Source: Candidatus Babelota bacterium (GTDB taxonomy: Bacteria; Babelota; Babeliae; Babelales; Vermiphilaceae). Taken from it: DNA of 64,000 nt. Below the pieces are notes generated by a model. The model had not been told where the DNA came from. It was given only the letters and a program-made list of their open reading frames with translations, and did no database searches. The DNA is taken from assembly GCA_029262575.1 (NCBI GenBank), contig JAJCZC010000020.1, forward strand, positions 44,497 through 108,496, in the 5' to 3' direction. Position 1 is the first letter of the stretch. The number at the start of each line of letters is the position of its first letter. The position numbers and the translations under genes are program-made. Below, piece by piece: positions 26,783 to 36,895 of the stretch.

Positions 26783-27241
26783 TTACCGCATTTCAACCTT
26801 TAAGTTATAACCGGTCGGGCCGCCATATTCGATTTTTGCTGCAGCAACAAAACGTTGTTTGATATCCCAACGATTACCAAATCTACTTTTATTTATATAG
26901 ATTATAAGGTCTTTTTCTTGGGGGCGCGATGTTATACGCACAGGATAGGTTTTTCTCAACCAAGGTTGCACCTTAGATTCATCTTCCACTGCTGGCGTGA
27001 AGCTTATATTGCTTAAAAAAAAGAGATTAGCCATTTTTTCCGTGCCTTGACTCGGCACTAGCCATTCAGTCGGGGTAATGTTGTCCCATTCATCTTTAAG
27101 GTTAGCCGTGATTTTGAGATCCCACTTTGTGTTGTTCTTCAGAAAAACGGCACCATAAGAAACACGATCGCCTGAAACCGGCGCATCGGCAATTATCGGC
27201 AACCAATATAAAGATAAGATAAAAAAAAGATATAGCTTCAT
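26783..27241 (-). CDS. Small secreted protein of unknown function
   Basis: 152 residues with a signal peptide (MKLYLFFILSLYWLPIIADA, 1-20). The mature part is beta-rich (KNNTKWDLKITANLKDEW, LKVEMR at the end), which suggests a small beta-sandwich. No motif known to me. It converges with pcrA across 11 bases and starts with GGAGGAAC-like ribosome signal. Confidence 0.65.
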   Translation of the reverse strand: MKLYLFFILSLYWLPIIADAPVSGDRVSYGAVFLKNNTKWDLKITANLKDEWDNITPTEWLVPSQGTEKMANLFFLSNISFTPAVEDESKVQPWLRKTYPVRITSRPQEKDLIIYINKSRFGNRWDIKQRFVAAAKIEYGGPTGYNLKVEMR

Positions 27242-27294
27242 AGTTCCTCCATTTCATATATATAAACTATGATACATAAAATGGAGGCTTTTAA

Positions 27295-27855
27295 TCAATG
27301 ATTTGAGAATTCCTCTGCAACATTAGCAAATGTCTTAGTTCTGCGTAATCCTAAAGAGACATATCGAGGCGAAGCTGCTTCTGGTTCTAATGTGATCGTT
27401 TGACCTTCCGTTAGCTTTGATGGCCTTAAAGGATACTTAAACTTTTCTTGATATAATTTTCGACCCCAAACATCAATCTTGTTTTTTATTTTAGACTGTG
27501 AGATTTCTTTATAAAGCTCACGACAAAAAAGAAGAGATTGCTCTATATCTTGCTTTTCAACAACAACTTTTGATCTTCCATTCTGCAAATAATATTCTAC
27601 ATCATACGCTCTACCTCGATCACCAAAAACTTGATTATACGCAATACAGTATAAAACGTGATCAGAGTTGAAAGTTTTATCTTTAATGAGAACAATACAA
27701 CCATTTGCCTTTAGAATCTGATCTACATGCTTTTGCATCCTGGTACTTGTATTCTTATTGTTATTGTTATTACTTGAACTAGCTGCAAAACAGCCCTGAA
27801 CACAAGCCAAAGCCAATGTGATACATAATGTTTGTTTAATAAACCTTCTTATCAT
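27295..27855 (-). CDS. Small secreted protein of unknown function, Ser/Asn linker
   Basis: 186 residues from ATG 27855, chosen because TGGAG lies just upstream and a signal peptide begins there (MIRRFIKQTLCITLALACVQG). A longer frame upstream has no ribosome site. The mature N-terminus is a Ser/Asn tract (SSSNNNNNKN), followed by an alpha/beta region of about 140 residues with no motif I know. Low-complexity Ser/Asn spacers after the signal also occur in the 9037 protein. Confidence 0.65.
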   Translation of the reverse strand: MIRRFIKQTLCITLALACVQGCFAASSSNNNNNKNTSTRMQKHVDQILKANGCIVLIKDKTFNSDHVLYCIAYNQVFGDRGRAYDVEYYLQNGRSKVVVEKQDIEQSLLFCRELYKEISQSKIKNKIDVWGRKLYQEKFKYPLRPSKLTEGQTITLEPEAASPRYVSLGLRRTKTFANVAEEFSNH

Positions 27856-28042
27856 CGAGTCACTCCATTTGTAGAAATTAAAATACAATAAAACATCCTT
27901 ATTATTATATAATAGCACATACGCACATAAAGGCAATCTCTAAAAACATCAAAAACAGCCACTAAAGCCATTTTTAGGTGTTTTCAGTATTATATGATAG
28001 TATAACTAAGAATAATTCTTGAACATTTATAGGAGCATCAAT

Positions 28043-28912
28043 ATGCGTATTTTAGCTATTTCATTGTGTCTTTTTTCATTTGTCTGCCAAGCCCTACAAC
28101 CATACGATTTGCTTAATGAACAAGAAACAAGTTATTGCGCTCAAAAAGCCACTGAGATCCTTGATCAATCAAACTTTGACTTTGAGAAACAATCTACATT
28201 GCTTAATCTGCTTTATCACATGTACTATTTTGCTCGAATAGACGCCGTTTATAGAAAAAATCTAAAATTGACCATTCACATGTTGCAGGCTGCGGAAAAA
28301 AATAACGACCCTACAATAAGCTTTAATGAAACTCTTGTTACGCAATTATATAGCCAAACTATGGTGCTAGCACGTAAAAAACAATTACATGGCACCACCT
28401 GGCATCTTTTAGATGCGACTATCACAGAAAAACACACTGAATTATTACCAATTCTTGAGGAAATTAAAGAAGCTGGAGGAAACCTAGTTGAAGCTTACGC
28501 ACAAAGATACTCCGCAACTCTAGATGATAAAATCAAACATGCAAAAAATACGCTGAATAAAACAAGCCAAAACGAATTAACAATTTCGCGTACCTTTAAT
28601 CTTATAGAAGAACAACCTGAACTCTTTTGTGGCCGGTCCTCTATGAGTGGTCTAGAAAAAATTGAAATGCTTTATGGTCTTTCTGATTCAATTGCAAAAA
28701 ACATTGATCATTTATCTCAACTACACGAATCAGGTAGAGAATATGCCTATCACATGCAACTTGTGAGTGCAGCATTTTTCAAGCATTGTTATCAAACATT
28801 ACACGATAAAATCTCGCTAGATTTTCCTGACAACCAACTCAAGATTGTTGTTGCACAAGATGGCCAATTGATAATCGCCAAAGATGCGGTTAAAGCATCT
28901 GAACAACGATAA
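28043..28912 (+). CDS. Helical secreted protein of unknown function
   Basis: 289 residues from ATG 28043; AGGAG lies 9 bases upstream, while the TTG at 28019 has no ribosome site. The signal peptide is MRILAISLCLFSFVCQA. The mature protein is mostly helical, with a few scattered Cys. I recognise no domain. It converges with the 28915 gene, with 2 bases between the stops. Confidence 0.65.
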   Translation: MRILAISLCLFSFVCQALQPYDLLNEQETSYCAQKATEILDQSNFDFEKQSTLLNLLYHMYYFARIDAVYRKNLKLTIHMLQAAEKNNDPTISFNETLVTQLYSQTMVLARKKQLHGTTWHLLDATITEKHTELLPILEEIKEAGGNLVEAYAQRYSATLDDKIKHAKNTLNKTSQNELTISRTFNLIEEQPELFCGRSSMSGLEKIEMLYGLSDSIAKNIDHLSQLHESGREYAYHMQLVSAAFFKHCYQTLHDKISLDFPDNQLKIVVAQDGQLIIAKDAVKASEQR

Positions 28913-28914
28913 AG

Positions 28915-29517
28915 CTAATCGCCCATTGGCACCTGAGCTAAATCATCAAGATCTAATGCATTTAGATCGAAAAGACCATTTCCAACATTAAGCAATATCT
29001 GAGCGGCCAATCGTTTGCCTTCAAAGTTAAGCGGTTCGCCGTTTTGCGTCAGTTGGGCAATATCTGCATCTTTATCTAATAAAATATCTTTGCCCATAAC
29101 GCTGCCGTTAGGAAGTTTCACATCCTCTCCTGGAACAATAAAATAGCCCGCATCAGTGCGAACTATTTGATACTCTTTATTTTGCATTGCAAGATTATCA
29201 TCAACATAGGGGCCCTTCCAGTTCTCTGGATGGGCAACATTCATCGGGCCAACTTCTGAACCCGCAAAAGATTCAACATTCAAAAAGTTGATTGAATTCT
29301 TTTGATAATCAAAACTCAAGATGACGCAATCTTCATGAATACTTTTAAAGATTGCTGCCAACTGAGTTATATCGCTAGCCATGGCATCGCCTGAAAATTG
29401 CTTAGTCTTATAACGCACGGAAAACACTGCAATGCCAATGAGCAAAACAAAAAAACCAATCGTTAATGCTGGCACAATATATGCAACAACATTCTTTTTC
29501 ATGTAGGCCTGCTTCAT
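28915..29517 (-). CDS. Single-pass membrane protein of unknown function
   Basis: 200 residues. A membrane helix at about 9-31 (VVAYIVPALTIGFFVLLIGIAVF) follows a short basic N-terminus, then an external domain. That domain contains 'AAIFKSIHEDCVILSFDYQKNSI' in parts and 'GYFIVPGEDVKLPNGSVMG'. The arrangement (short Lys-rich start, one N-terminal helix, small beta-rich domain) resembles pseudopilin-like or envelope proteins, but no cleavage motif of prepilins is visible. AAGGA precedes the ATG. Confidence 0.6.
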   Translation of the reverse strand: MKQAYMKKNVVAYIVPALTIGFFVLLIGIAVFSVRYKTKQFSGDAMASDITQLAAIFKSIHEDCVILSFDYQKNSINFLNVESFAGSEVGPMNVAHPENWKGPYVDDNLAMQNKEYQIVRTDAGYFIVPGEDVKLPNGSVMGKDILLDKDADIAQLTQNGEPLNFEGKRLAAQILLNVGNGLFDLNALDLDDLAQVPMGD

Positions 29518-29633
29518 AGATCCTTCCCCTGATTTTAGGATTTTTATTTATAGTAACAAACATACTTACATAACAACAACAACTGGCTTGGAAGGCTCGT
29601 TAACTTTACGTAAGAACAATTTTTAGATTATGA

Positions 29634-30524
29634 TACCGAGCATCAAATTCATTGAGGAGACTATCTTTACGCGCAAACTTTCTATGCATGGGTATAGTTG
29701 CCTTTGACAACTCACTCAGCTTTATAAAGATTCTCCGCAGCGAGCTCCTTGGTGTTATGCGTTGAAATGCTGTGCGAAAGAGCAGCGCACTATTTGGTAA
29801 CAACAATAGTTATTCGGACTACGAAGCAAACTTTGCGAAATTAAATTCATACTTCAATATCATTCAACTTGACAAAAACAACTTAATTTAAAAAAACACA
29901 TCTAACAATAAGTATGCGCAACTCGAACCCAGTATACACCCGTTAGACATTTTGCAGCTAGATTTCAACCGGCAGGTAGCGCATCTATCCATGTTAGCAA
30001 GCTTTTCCGATTCGTCGATAATCTTTGATACCGTCACAGGTAGGAAATCTCAACATTTATATATACCTCTAAATCAACCGAATTATCATTTAACGCCAAA
30101 ATATAAAACTCTCGCATTTAATAACCAACCTAACCAAATTGTCGTAGCTATGATCGATCGCTCAATATTGATTTGAAAAAGTCATTATGAACATTTGAAA
30201 ACATACAGTGTCAGCCAATTGAAACATTTGCTTATTGCTTCAAAATCATGGAAAGATAAGCAGCCTCATAGCATCAAACCGGAAACGGCTAAGCATCTAC
30301 CAGAGAGATACTCCTGGGAAATCAAAGTTATTTACAATTGAAGGCACCAAAAATACCAAAACCAATGCACATTTAAGGCTCACTTTTAGACAAGGACAGC
30401 TAAAAACACCTACAAACTCGACATAGCACAAAAGCTTGACTTCTTTAAACAAAATATATACAATTAGAAATATAAGTTGGTGGTGCTATTAAGTAATCAC
30501 CTAAAAAAATAACCTCCATTAGAT
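29634..30524 (+). pseudogene. Decayed 5' part of a WD40-repeat gene
   Basis: The frame of the intact WD40 tail (30525-31382) runs back through this stretch with seven stops: TGA 29763, TAA 29889, TGA 30174, TGA 30339, TAG 30387, TAG 30465 and TAA 30510. Between them are long open pieces with propeller-like text, such as LASFSDSSIIFDTVTGRK. About 20 stops would be expected by chance in this AT-rich DNA over the same length. I read it as the N-terminal half of a longer WD40 protein broken by point mutations and not by frameshifts. All three stop codons occur, which argues against recoding. Confidence 0.6.
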
Positions 30525-31382
30525 ATGGTGCTCATTTTCATCTCCAACAAAGGATGGGCGCCATATACCTATTTAACCCTACTTTCCGCCGTCACCATAT
30601 TGGCTATGACGGACAGGCGCACACTCCGGGTTTGGAATACATCTGGCTCTTGTACTAAGGTATTAAATCATTTTGATATGGAATATGGTATTTCCAATGA
30701 AGTTCAGTATATCTATAATACTTATGGCATCAACGAACTAATCAAACAGTGGAATCCAATATGGGAATTATCGAGCTTATTTATTGAAGATTCATACAGC
30801 ATTGACGCCACAGAAGATTGCATTTTGGCAGTGGATATTTGCGGTGCATACATTTACCTATATCGTATCTCAGAATATGAGCAACATGAAAGTATATTTT
30901 TTGGCAAAGATTTGATTAACGCTGTCACTCTTAATAATTCTGGTACTAAATTAGCTTCAGCATCTGATGATAAAACCGTTCGTATTTGGAACCCTGAAAC
31001 TCAAGAATGCCTGCACATCTTAAATGGACACAGTAGTTCAGTTCATGCAGTTGCATTTAGTCCAGATGGTTCTAAGTTGATATCAGGTTCAGCAGATAAT
31101 ACACTACGCATGTGGGATGTGGAATCTGGCAAATGTTTAGCAACATTGCATGGGCATAAAAATCCAATTATTGCTATTGCGATCAGTCCTGATGGTACAT
31201 TAATTGCTTCTGGATCCAACGATACAACCATTCGATTATGGAATGCATCAAATGGCACGTGTCGAGAACTTTTTGAAGGACACACAAATGCGATTAATAC
31301 CATCGCCTTTAATGCAGATGGCAGCAAACTTGCATCCGGTTCTGATGATACCACTGTGCGTATTTGGGATGTTACTGCGTAA
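30525..31382 (+). CDS. WD40-repeat protein, C-terminal part (probably of a broken gene)
   Basis: 285 codons. Four clear WD40 blades lie in the second half: TKLASASDDKTVRIWNPETQ, SKLISGSADNTLRMWDVESG, TLIASGSNDTTIRLWNASNG and SKLASGSDDTTVRIWDV, each about 42 residues apart with the GH dipeptide between. The first half has a decayed blade (AMTDRRTLRVWNTSG). Four or five blades cannot close a normal seven-blade propeller. There is no signal peptide and no good ribosome site before ATG 30525, so this is most likely the still-open tail of a dying gene. WD40 proteins are scaffolds and are common in host-associated bacteria. Confidence 0.7.
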   Translation: MVLIFISNKGWAPYTYLTLLSAVTILAMTDRRTLRVWNTSGSCTKVLNHFDMEYGISNEVQYIYNTYGINELIKQWNPIWELSSLFIEDSYSIDATEDCILAVDICGAYIYLYRISEYEQHESIFFGKDLINAVTLNNSGTKLASASDDKTVRIWNPETQECLHILNGHSSSVHAVAFSPDGSKLISGSADNTLRMWDVESGKCLATLHGHKNPIIAIAISPDGTLIASGSNDTTIRLWNASNGTCRELFEGHTNAINTIAFNADGSKLASGSDDTTVRIWDVTA

Positions 31383-31405
31383 CCAATAAAAAGTAAAAAT
31401 GTTAA

Positions 31406-31433
31406 TGAGGACTTATGACATCATAAGCCCTCA
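31406..31433. terminator. Bidirectional terminator between the WD40 tail and trpS
   Basis: A stem TGAGG-x-CTTATGA / TCATAAG-x-CCTCA with one A-C mismatch and a two-base loop. A T-rich stretch follows on the plus strand. Confidence 0.65.
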
Positions 31434-31442
31434 CCCTATTTT

Positions 31443-32477
<1,035 letters not shown>

Positions 32478-32541
32478 TCAAGTATAACATGCATCTATTA
32501 ATTTAATAAAACGCAAATTCAAAAACAAAAGGGGCAATCCT

Positions 32542-33093
32542 ATGAGATTGATTATGTTTTTTTGCCTAACATTGCATACTCTCACATTCATCCATGCGAG
32601 CAATAACAACACATTCACCCCATTAAAGAAAAATAAACGTCAAGAGCTCATTAAAAAACTGAGTAAACTTTTTCCATGTACGGGCAACGTGGAAGAAACT
32701 GAACAACTATTCGCACCAAATGGCCCCTGGGACACAACTGAATGTGACTGTTCAACCTGCCCAATACAAACAGTAACTTACCTTCAAAAAAATAGATGCA
32801 CTTGCCAATTATGTTGCGCAACCTTTTTCATTCTTTCTCTCTTGGGCGTAGGTACATCTATCAGCTTATGTTGTTGTGCTCCAAAAGGAGGAATTTTAGC
32901 TAACGTTGCCGATATTGTAGGTTGCAGCTCATTAACTTCCAGTGCTGTTTCAGGTGTTGGGTGGCTTTCAAGTGATTACTGTGATAGCAAGTTACTCAAC
33001 TGGGCCAGCAATCATGAAAATTGGCCATCGAGCGAAACAACCCCATTATTGCAACAAACGTTTAAGCCTATTGAAATGCGTGAGAATCTATAA
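32542..33093 (+). CDS. Secreted cysteine-rich protein of unknown function
   Basis: 183 residues with a signal peptide (1-19, ending FIHAS). The mature protein has a dense Cys cluster (CDCSTC, then CTCQLCC) followed by a hydrophobic, Gly/Ser/Cys-rich helix region (LLGVGTSISLCCCAPKGG) that could enter a membrane. The spacing could bind metal or form disulfides. No known family. It lies 10 bases before cdaA and may be co-transcribed with it. Confidence 0.65.
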   Translation: MRLIMFFCLTLHTLTFIHASNNNTFTPLKKNKRQELIKKLSKLFPCTGNVEETEQLFAPNGPWDTTECDCSTCPIQTVTYLQKNRCTCQLCCATFFILSLLGVGTSISLCCCAPKGGILANVADIVGCSSLTSSAVSGVGWLSSDYCDSKLLNWASNHENWPSSETTPLLQQTFKPIEMRENL

Positions 33094-33103
33094 GGAGTCC
33101 ACT

Positions 33104-33907
33104 ATGTATCTTCAAAATATTAAACTTTTTTATCCATTGCTAATAAAAGACAGCATTGAAATCATCGCCCTTTCAATTATCTGTTACTGGTTTTTGCGCT
33201 GGCTTGCAACTGATAAACAACAACCATTGACGGCCTACTTTTATGCTTATACATTTTTTTGGGGTGTGTGTTATTTGGCACAATTGAATACCTTAGTTTC
33301 ACTACTTGAGCATGCCTTCCCAGCAGTGTTGATGTTCTTCATGCTCATTCATCAAAAAACACTGCAAAAAAACTTTATACATTTAACTAAAATTATTCCC
33401 GCAAAAAAAGCACGATCTGATTGGTTACAAGAAATAATACGGTTTTGTTTGCAAGCAGAGACTGATCTTTATTTTTTAGTTGAACATAAGCAAAGCCTGC
33501 ATGATCTTATTGCCATCAATACACCAATGCAGGCTCAGATCAATTGCGAACTTTTGCAGTTTTTACACCATAGCTCTGATCTTGACCCACAACAATACAT
33601 AATCATCGATACGCGCGGCACTCTGCATGGATTGCACGTGCAATGGCAAAAGCCCCTTGCGCTCTCGGATCTTGATAGAAATGAACTCACTAAAGCAAGT
33701 TATTATCTTATGCAAACTGATGCTTTTATGCTCCATTATAATTATGAACAAAGATTATTTGCAATCGTAATGCGCGACACCATATATAATAATCTAACAA
33801 CAGCACAAGTTCTACAAAGTATTACTCATTATCTTGCGGATCAACCAAAAAAAGGAAATCATGAAAAAAGTTACTCTGACCAAAATCAGCGACAACCTCA
33901 CGCTTAA
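33104..33907 (+). CDS. cdaA: CdaA-like protein (diadenylate cyclase family) with lost catalytic motifs
   Basis: 267 residues from ATG 33104 (AAGGAG upstream; longer frames would overlap the previous gene). Three hydrophobic helices in the first 85 residues match CdaA/YbbP, followed by a helix reading QEIIRFCLQAETDLYFLVEH. The DAC-domain line QSLHDLIAINTPMQAQINCELLQFL is recognisable in parts. However, the catalytic D-G-A triad reads D-P-Q at about 165, and the R-H-R motif reads R-N-E. CdaA normally makes c-di-AMP from two ATP, so this copy is probably inactive. The operon context (cdaR and glmM follow) is the main support for the name. Confidence 0.75.
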   Translation: MYLQNIKLFYPLLIKDSIEIIALSIICYWFLRWLATDKQQPLTAYFYAYTFFWGVCYLAQLNTLVSLLEHAFPAVLMFFMLIHQKTLQKNFIHLTKIIPAKKARSDWLQEIIRFCLQAETDLYFLVEHKQSLHDLIAINTPMQAQINCELLQFLHHSSDLDPQQYIIIDTRGTLHGLHVQWQKPLALSDLDRNELTKASYYLMQTDAFMLHYNYEQRLFAIVMRDTIYNNLTTAQVLQSITHYLADQPKKGNHEKSYSDQNQRQPHA

Positions 33908-34232
33908 AGTAGCTGCCTGCATATTAGGAATTATTTGTTGGTTAAAATTAACCTACACCCAACCAATTATTCATACAGTTACATTACCTCTTTCATTTTA
34001 TAACCTTAATTCATCAACAACTATTAATGCACCTGAGGCGATTTCCATTCAACTGCGTGCGATACGCGCATGTCTTTATTCATTTAATCCACAAGGCTCT
34101 GCTATTCACATCGATGCTGGGCAATTGCCGCAGGGCAAACATACGCTTGCGATAACAACCGAAAGTTTATTTTTACCTGATGGCATTACAATGGTACACT
34201 GTAAGCCATGTACTATAGAGGTATTATGCTAG
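33861..34232 (+). CDS. cdaR: CdaR/YbbR-like protein, single domain
   Basis: 123 residues from ATG 33861 (AAAAGGAAATC upstream), overlapping cdaA by 47 bases. An N-terminal anchor (LTLKVAACILGIICWLKLTYT) is followed by one YbbR-type beta domain with 'VTLPLSFYNLN' and 'PEAISIQLRAIRA' segments. CdaR proteins sit outside the membrane, bind CdaA and tune it; usually they carry three or four YbbR domains, here only one. It lies between cdaA and glmM as in the classic operon. Confidence 0.75.
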   Translation: MKKVTLTKISDNLTLKVAACILGIICWLKLTYTQPIIHTVTLPLSFYNLNSSTTINAPEAISIQLRAIRACLYSFNPQGSAIHIDAGQLPQGKHTLAITTESLFLPDGITMVHCKPCTIEVLC

Positions 34233-34370
34233 TACATTGTTTATGCATATAGCACGATTAAAAAAGGCTCAAATATCATGAAAGCATCTCGTTTGGCACT
34301 ATTGCTATTAAGTTGCTCACTTTATACAGTCAAAATCGATTCAATTGTTAAACAAAAAATGAGGAAGAAC

Positions 34371-35687
34371 ATGTTTGGCACTGATGGCATTCGCGCAACT
34401 GTTGGTACCGCACCATTTACTGCACTCGATTTATATACCCTGGGTACCGCAATTGGCAAATGGGCAGTTGAAACCTATGGTGAAGATGCCACCATCCTAA
34501 TCGGTCATGATACACGTCTTTCCTGTTCATTTGTTAAATCAAGCTTAAAAAGTGGCCTACTTACATATCCTATCTGCTTAATTGATGGTGGCGTGATGCC
34601 CACTCCTGCTGTGATGCAGCTTACGCTCAAACATGATAACATTGCATGTGGATTGGTGATATCTGCATCACATAATCCATTTCAAGATAATGGCATCAAA
34701 ATAATTGATGGCACACGCGGCAAACTATCAGCACTCGATGAACAAAACATTACACACAATTTTCACGCTCCCGAAAATAAAAAAGATTATGCTCAACTAG
34801 GCGAAGAACAATATTGGAAAGACGCACTTGATATATATTGCGATTACATGAGCAGTTTTTTTGAACCAAACTTTTTGCAAGGCAAAACAATTGTGCTCGA
34901 TTGTGCCAATGGCGCAACACATAATTGTGCAATAAGATTATTCGAACAATTTGGCGCAACGGTGATTCCATTTGCATGTGCACCTAATGGCAAAAATATC
35001 AACGAACAATGTGGTGCGGTGCATCCCGAACAATGTGCTAAACAGGTAATCAAACACAATGCCGATGCAGGATTTGCATTTGATGGCGATGGTGATCGCG
35101 TTATGGCGATCAATAAACATGGTGAAGTTCGCGATGGCGATGACGTTTTGGCTTTATTACTTGATCATCCAATATATAAGCAAACACCAACAGTTGTTGG
35201 CACCATAATGACCAATAAAGGACTACAAAATTGGATTGAACAAAAAGGATATGCGTTACACCGCACTCCGGTTGGCGATAAATATATTGCACGCACACTA
35301 CAAGAGAAAGATGATTGGGTTATTGGTGGTGAACAATCGGGCCACACAATATTATATGACTATTTACCAAGTGGAGACGGCATTTTTACCGCATTACGAA
35401 CTATGGAGGCAATCATCCATAGCAATAATAATGAAATGCACACCTTCACACGTTTCCCACAGGTGTTAGTGAATGTACCCATCAAAGAGAAAAAAGATTT
35501 GACACTCGAGCCTTTTGCCAGCATCATAAAACAGAATGAACAACAACTATCTAATGGCAGACTTGTTGTACGTTTTTCTGGCACTGAGTCAAAGTTACGT
35601 GTTATGATTGAAAATGATGATAAAAAACAAGCACATGAAATAGCTCAACATTGTGCACAAGAATTACAAAAAGCATTAGGAGTATAA
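34371..35687 (+). CDS. glmM: Phosphoglucosamine mutase
   Basis: 438 residues from ATG 34371, chosen because GlmM proteins begin directly at FGTDGIR and GAGGAA lies before this ATG. An in-frame ATG at 34278 would add 31 residues that look like a signal peptide (RLALLLLSCSLYTV); this would be wrong for a cytosolic enzyme. Catalytic Ser is in SASHNPFQDNGIK, the metal loop is DGDGDRVM, and the sugar loop is GGEQSGH. GlmM converts glucosamine-6-phosphate to glucosamine-1-phosphate for UDP-GlcNAc. Third gene of the cda operon; in other bacteria GlmM binds CdaA. Confidence 0.96.
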   Translation: MFGTDGIRATVGTAPFTALDLYTLGTAIGKWAVETYGEDATILIGHDTRLSCSFVKSSLKSGLLTYPICLIDGGVMPTPAVMQLTLKHDNIACGLVISASHNPFQDNGIKIIDGTRGKLSALDEQNITHNFHAPENKKDYAQLGEEQYWKDALDIYCDYMSSFFEPNFLQGKTIVLDCANGATHNCAIRLFEQFGATVIPFACAPNGKNINEQCGAVHPEQCAKQVIKHNADAGFAFDGDGDRVMAINKHGEVRDGDDVLALLLDHPIYKQTPTVVGTIMTNKGLQNWIEQKGYALHRTPVGDKYIARTLQEKDDWVIGGEQSGHTILYDYLPSGDGIFTALRTMEAIIHSNNNEMHTFTRFPQVLVNVPIKEKKDLTLEPFASIIKQNEQQLSNGRLVVRFSGTESKLRVMIENDDKKQAHEIAQHCAQELQKALGV

Positions 35688-35693
35688 ACTATC

Positions 35694-36329
35694 TTGAAGA
35701 AACATATTTCAAATTATATTAGATCGTTTTTCCAATTTTTGTGGTCATTATTTTTAAATGGGTTACTTACCATTCTGCCCATCACACTTACGTTATCAAT
35801 TTTCAATGTATCATTCCGCCTACTCAAAAGTTGGCTCGAGCCGATTGCACAAATGTGCCCTAAATATTTATTGTGCTTGCCTCATGCAGAGATCTTCATC
35901 GCTGTTATCATTATCTTTCTAATTGGTACTATTTTAAAACTGTTTATGTTGCGCTCACTGGTGCATGCATTTGAAAGTTTGCTATTACGCGTACCAATTA
36001 TTCGCACCGTATATCGCGGTATACAACAATTAGTGAAAGCTTTTAATCCCCAAGATCAAATTACCTTCAAACAAGTGGTACTGCTCGAATTCCCTCGTAC
36101 AGGAATCTATAGTATCGGTCTCTTGACAAGCGAGTTACCAAGAGAGCTTTCACCTGAAAAGGATAAGGATTTTGTGAATGTATTTGTACCCACAACACCA
36201 ATGCCCACAAGTGGTTTTTTTGTGATTGTTACTCATGATAAGTTGATTCCTACAGACTTGAGTCATCAAGAGGCCATTGCGCTTATTATTTCTGGCGGTA
36301 TCATTAAACCAGACCGTTTTGAACAATAG
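35694..36329 (+). CDS. DUF502 family membrane protein
   Basis: 211 residues starting at TTG 35694; AGGAG lies 11 bases upstream, six bases after the glmM stop. Two membrane helices are visible: LFLNGLLTILPITLTLSIFN (about 20-40) and EIFIAVIIIFLIGTILKLF (about 65-83). The following 'VPIIRTVYRGIQQLVKAF' is the DUF502 signature. The C-terminal part ends in EAIALIISGGI, also typical. Function unknown. Co-transcription with glmM is likely. Confidence 0.85.
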   Translation: MKKHISNYIRSFFQFLWSLFLNGLLTILPITLTLSIFNVSFRLLKSWLEPIAQMCPKYLLCLPHAEIFIAVIIIFLIGTILKLFMLRSLVHAFESLLLRVPIIRTVYRGIQQLVKAFNPQDQITFKQVVLLEFPRTGIYSIGLLTSELPRELSPEKDKDFVNVFVPTTPMPTSGFFVIVTHDKLIPTDLSHQEAIALIISGGIIKPDRFEQ

Positions 36330-36344
36330 TTATCATTTGTATTG

Positions 36345-36824
36345 CTAATCTTCTGAATGTTCTTTTTGAATTTTCTCAAGATATGCAGCGACCTGTGTGT
36401 TTCTCTCCATAGCATCAAATAATAATGCTCTATCTTTAACAAATCCTTTACCAGCACTCGTTACCAAGCCAAACTTTGTCCATTTTAACGTTGTTCGCTG
36501 TTCCCATGAAGGGTGCTGTTTTATAGCAATACCATTTGCTATAAATTTGGTGGTACAATCTAAGGGAACCGCAATCCCTTTTGGTATATTCTCTAATGTG
36601 AGGTTTGAACATAATGTGCAAAAAGCAGAATGATCAATTAACCCTATCCAAATAGGCTTAATCTTTATTTTCTTAGATATAATAAAACTATAGACGATAT
36701 CTTTTAGTGCTAATGCACCAGACTTATTCTTTGATTCTATTGTTTTCGCTACGTTCTGATCCGCCCCATATAGCCGCAACGAAAAGGAAATAGCTAGAGA
36801 AGCAATTAAAATATATTTCATCAT
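36345..36824 (-). CDS. Small secreted protein of unknown function
   Basis: 160 residues from ATG 36824 or the ATG next to it (AAAGGA just upstream). Signal peptide MMKYILIASLAISFSLRLYG. The mature part contains one close Cys pair (FCTLC) and beta-rich text. No family recognised. It converges with the DUF502 gene. Confidence 0.6.
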   Translation of the reverse strand: MMKYILIASLAISFSLRLYGADQNVAKTIESKNKSGALALKDIVYSFIISKKIKIKPIWIGLIDHSAFCTLCSNLTLENIPKGIAVPLDCTTKFIANGIAIKQHPSWEQRTTLKWTKFGLVTSAGKGFVKDRALLFDAMERNTQVAAYLEKIQKEHSED

Positions 36825-36895
36825 ACAATCCTTTAAGTTATAATCAATTAAGAAATAACACATTGAATGACGGTATGCAATAAAATATTAGAAAA

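Noticed and set aside
29606..29806. Minus-strand 66-codon frame
   Set aside because: It lies opposite the readable plus-strand frame of the WD40 pseudogene, has no ribosome site and matches no family.
29634..30524. Stop-codon recoding in the WD40 gene
   Set aside because: TAA, TAG and TGA all occur as the interrupting codons, and neighbours use all three as true stops, so a changed code is unlikely.
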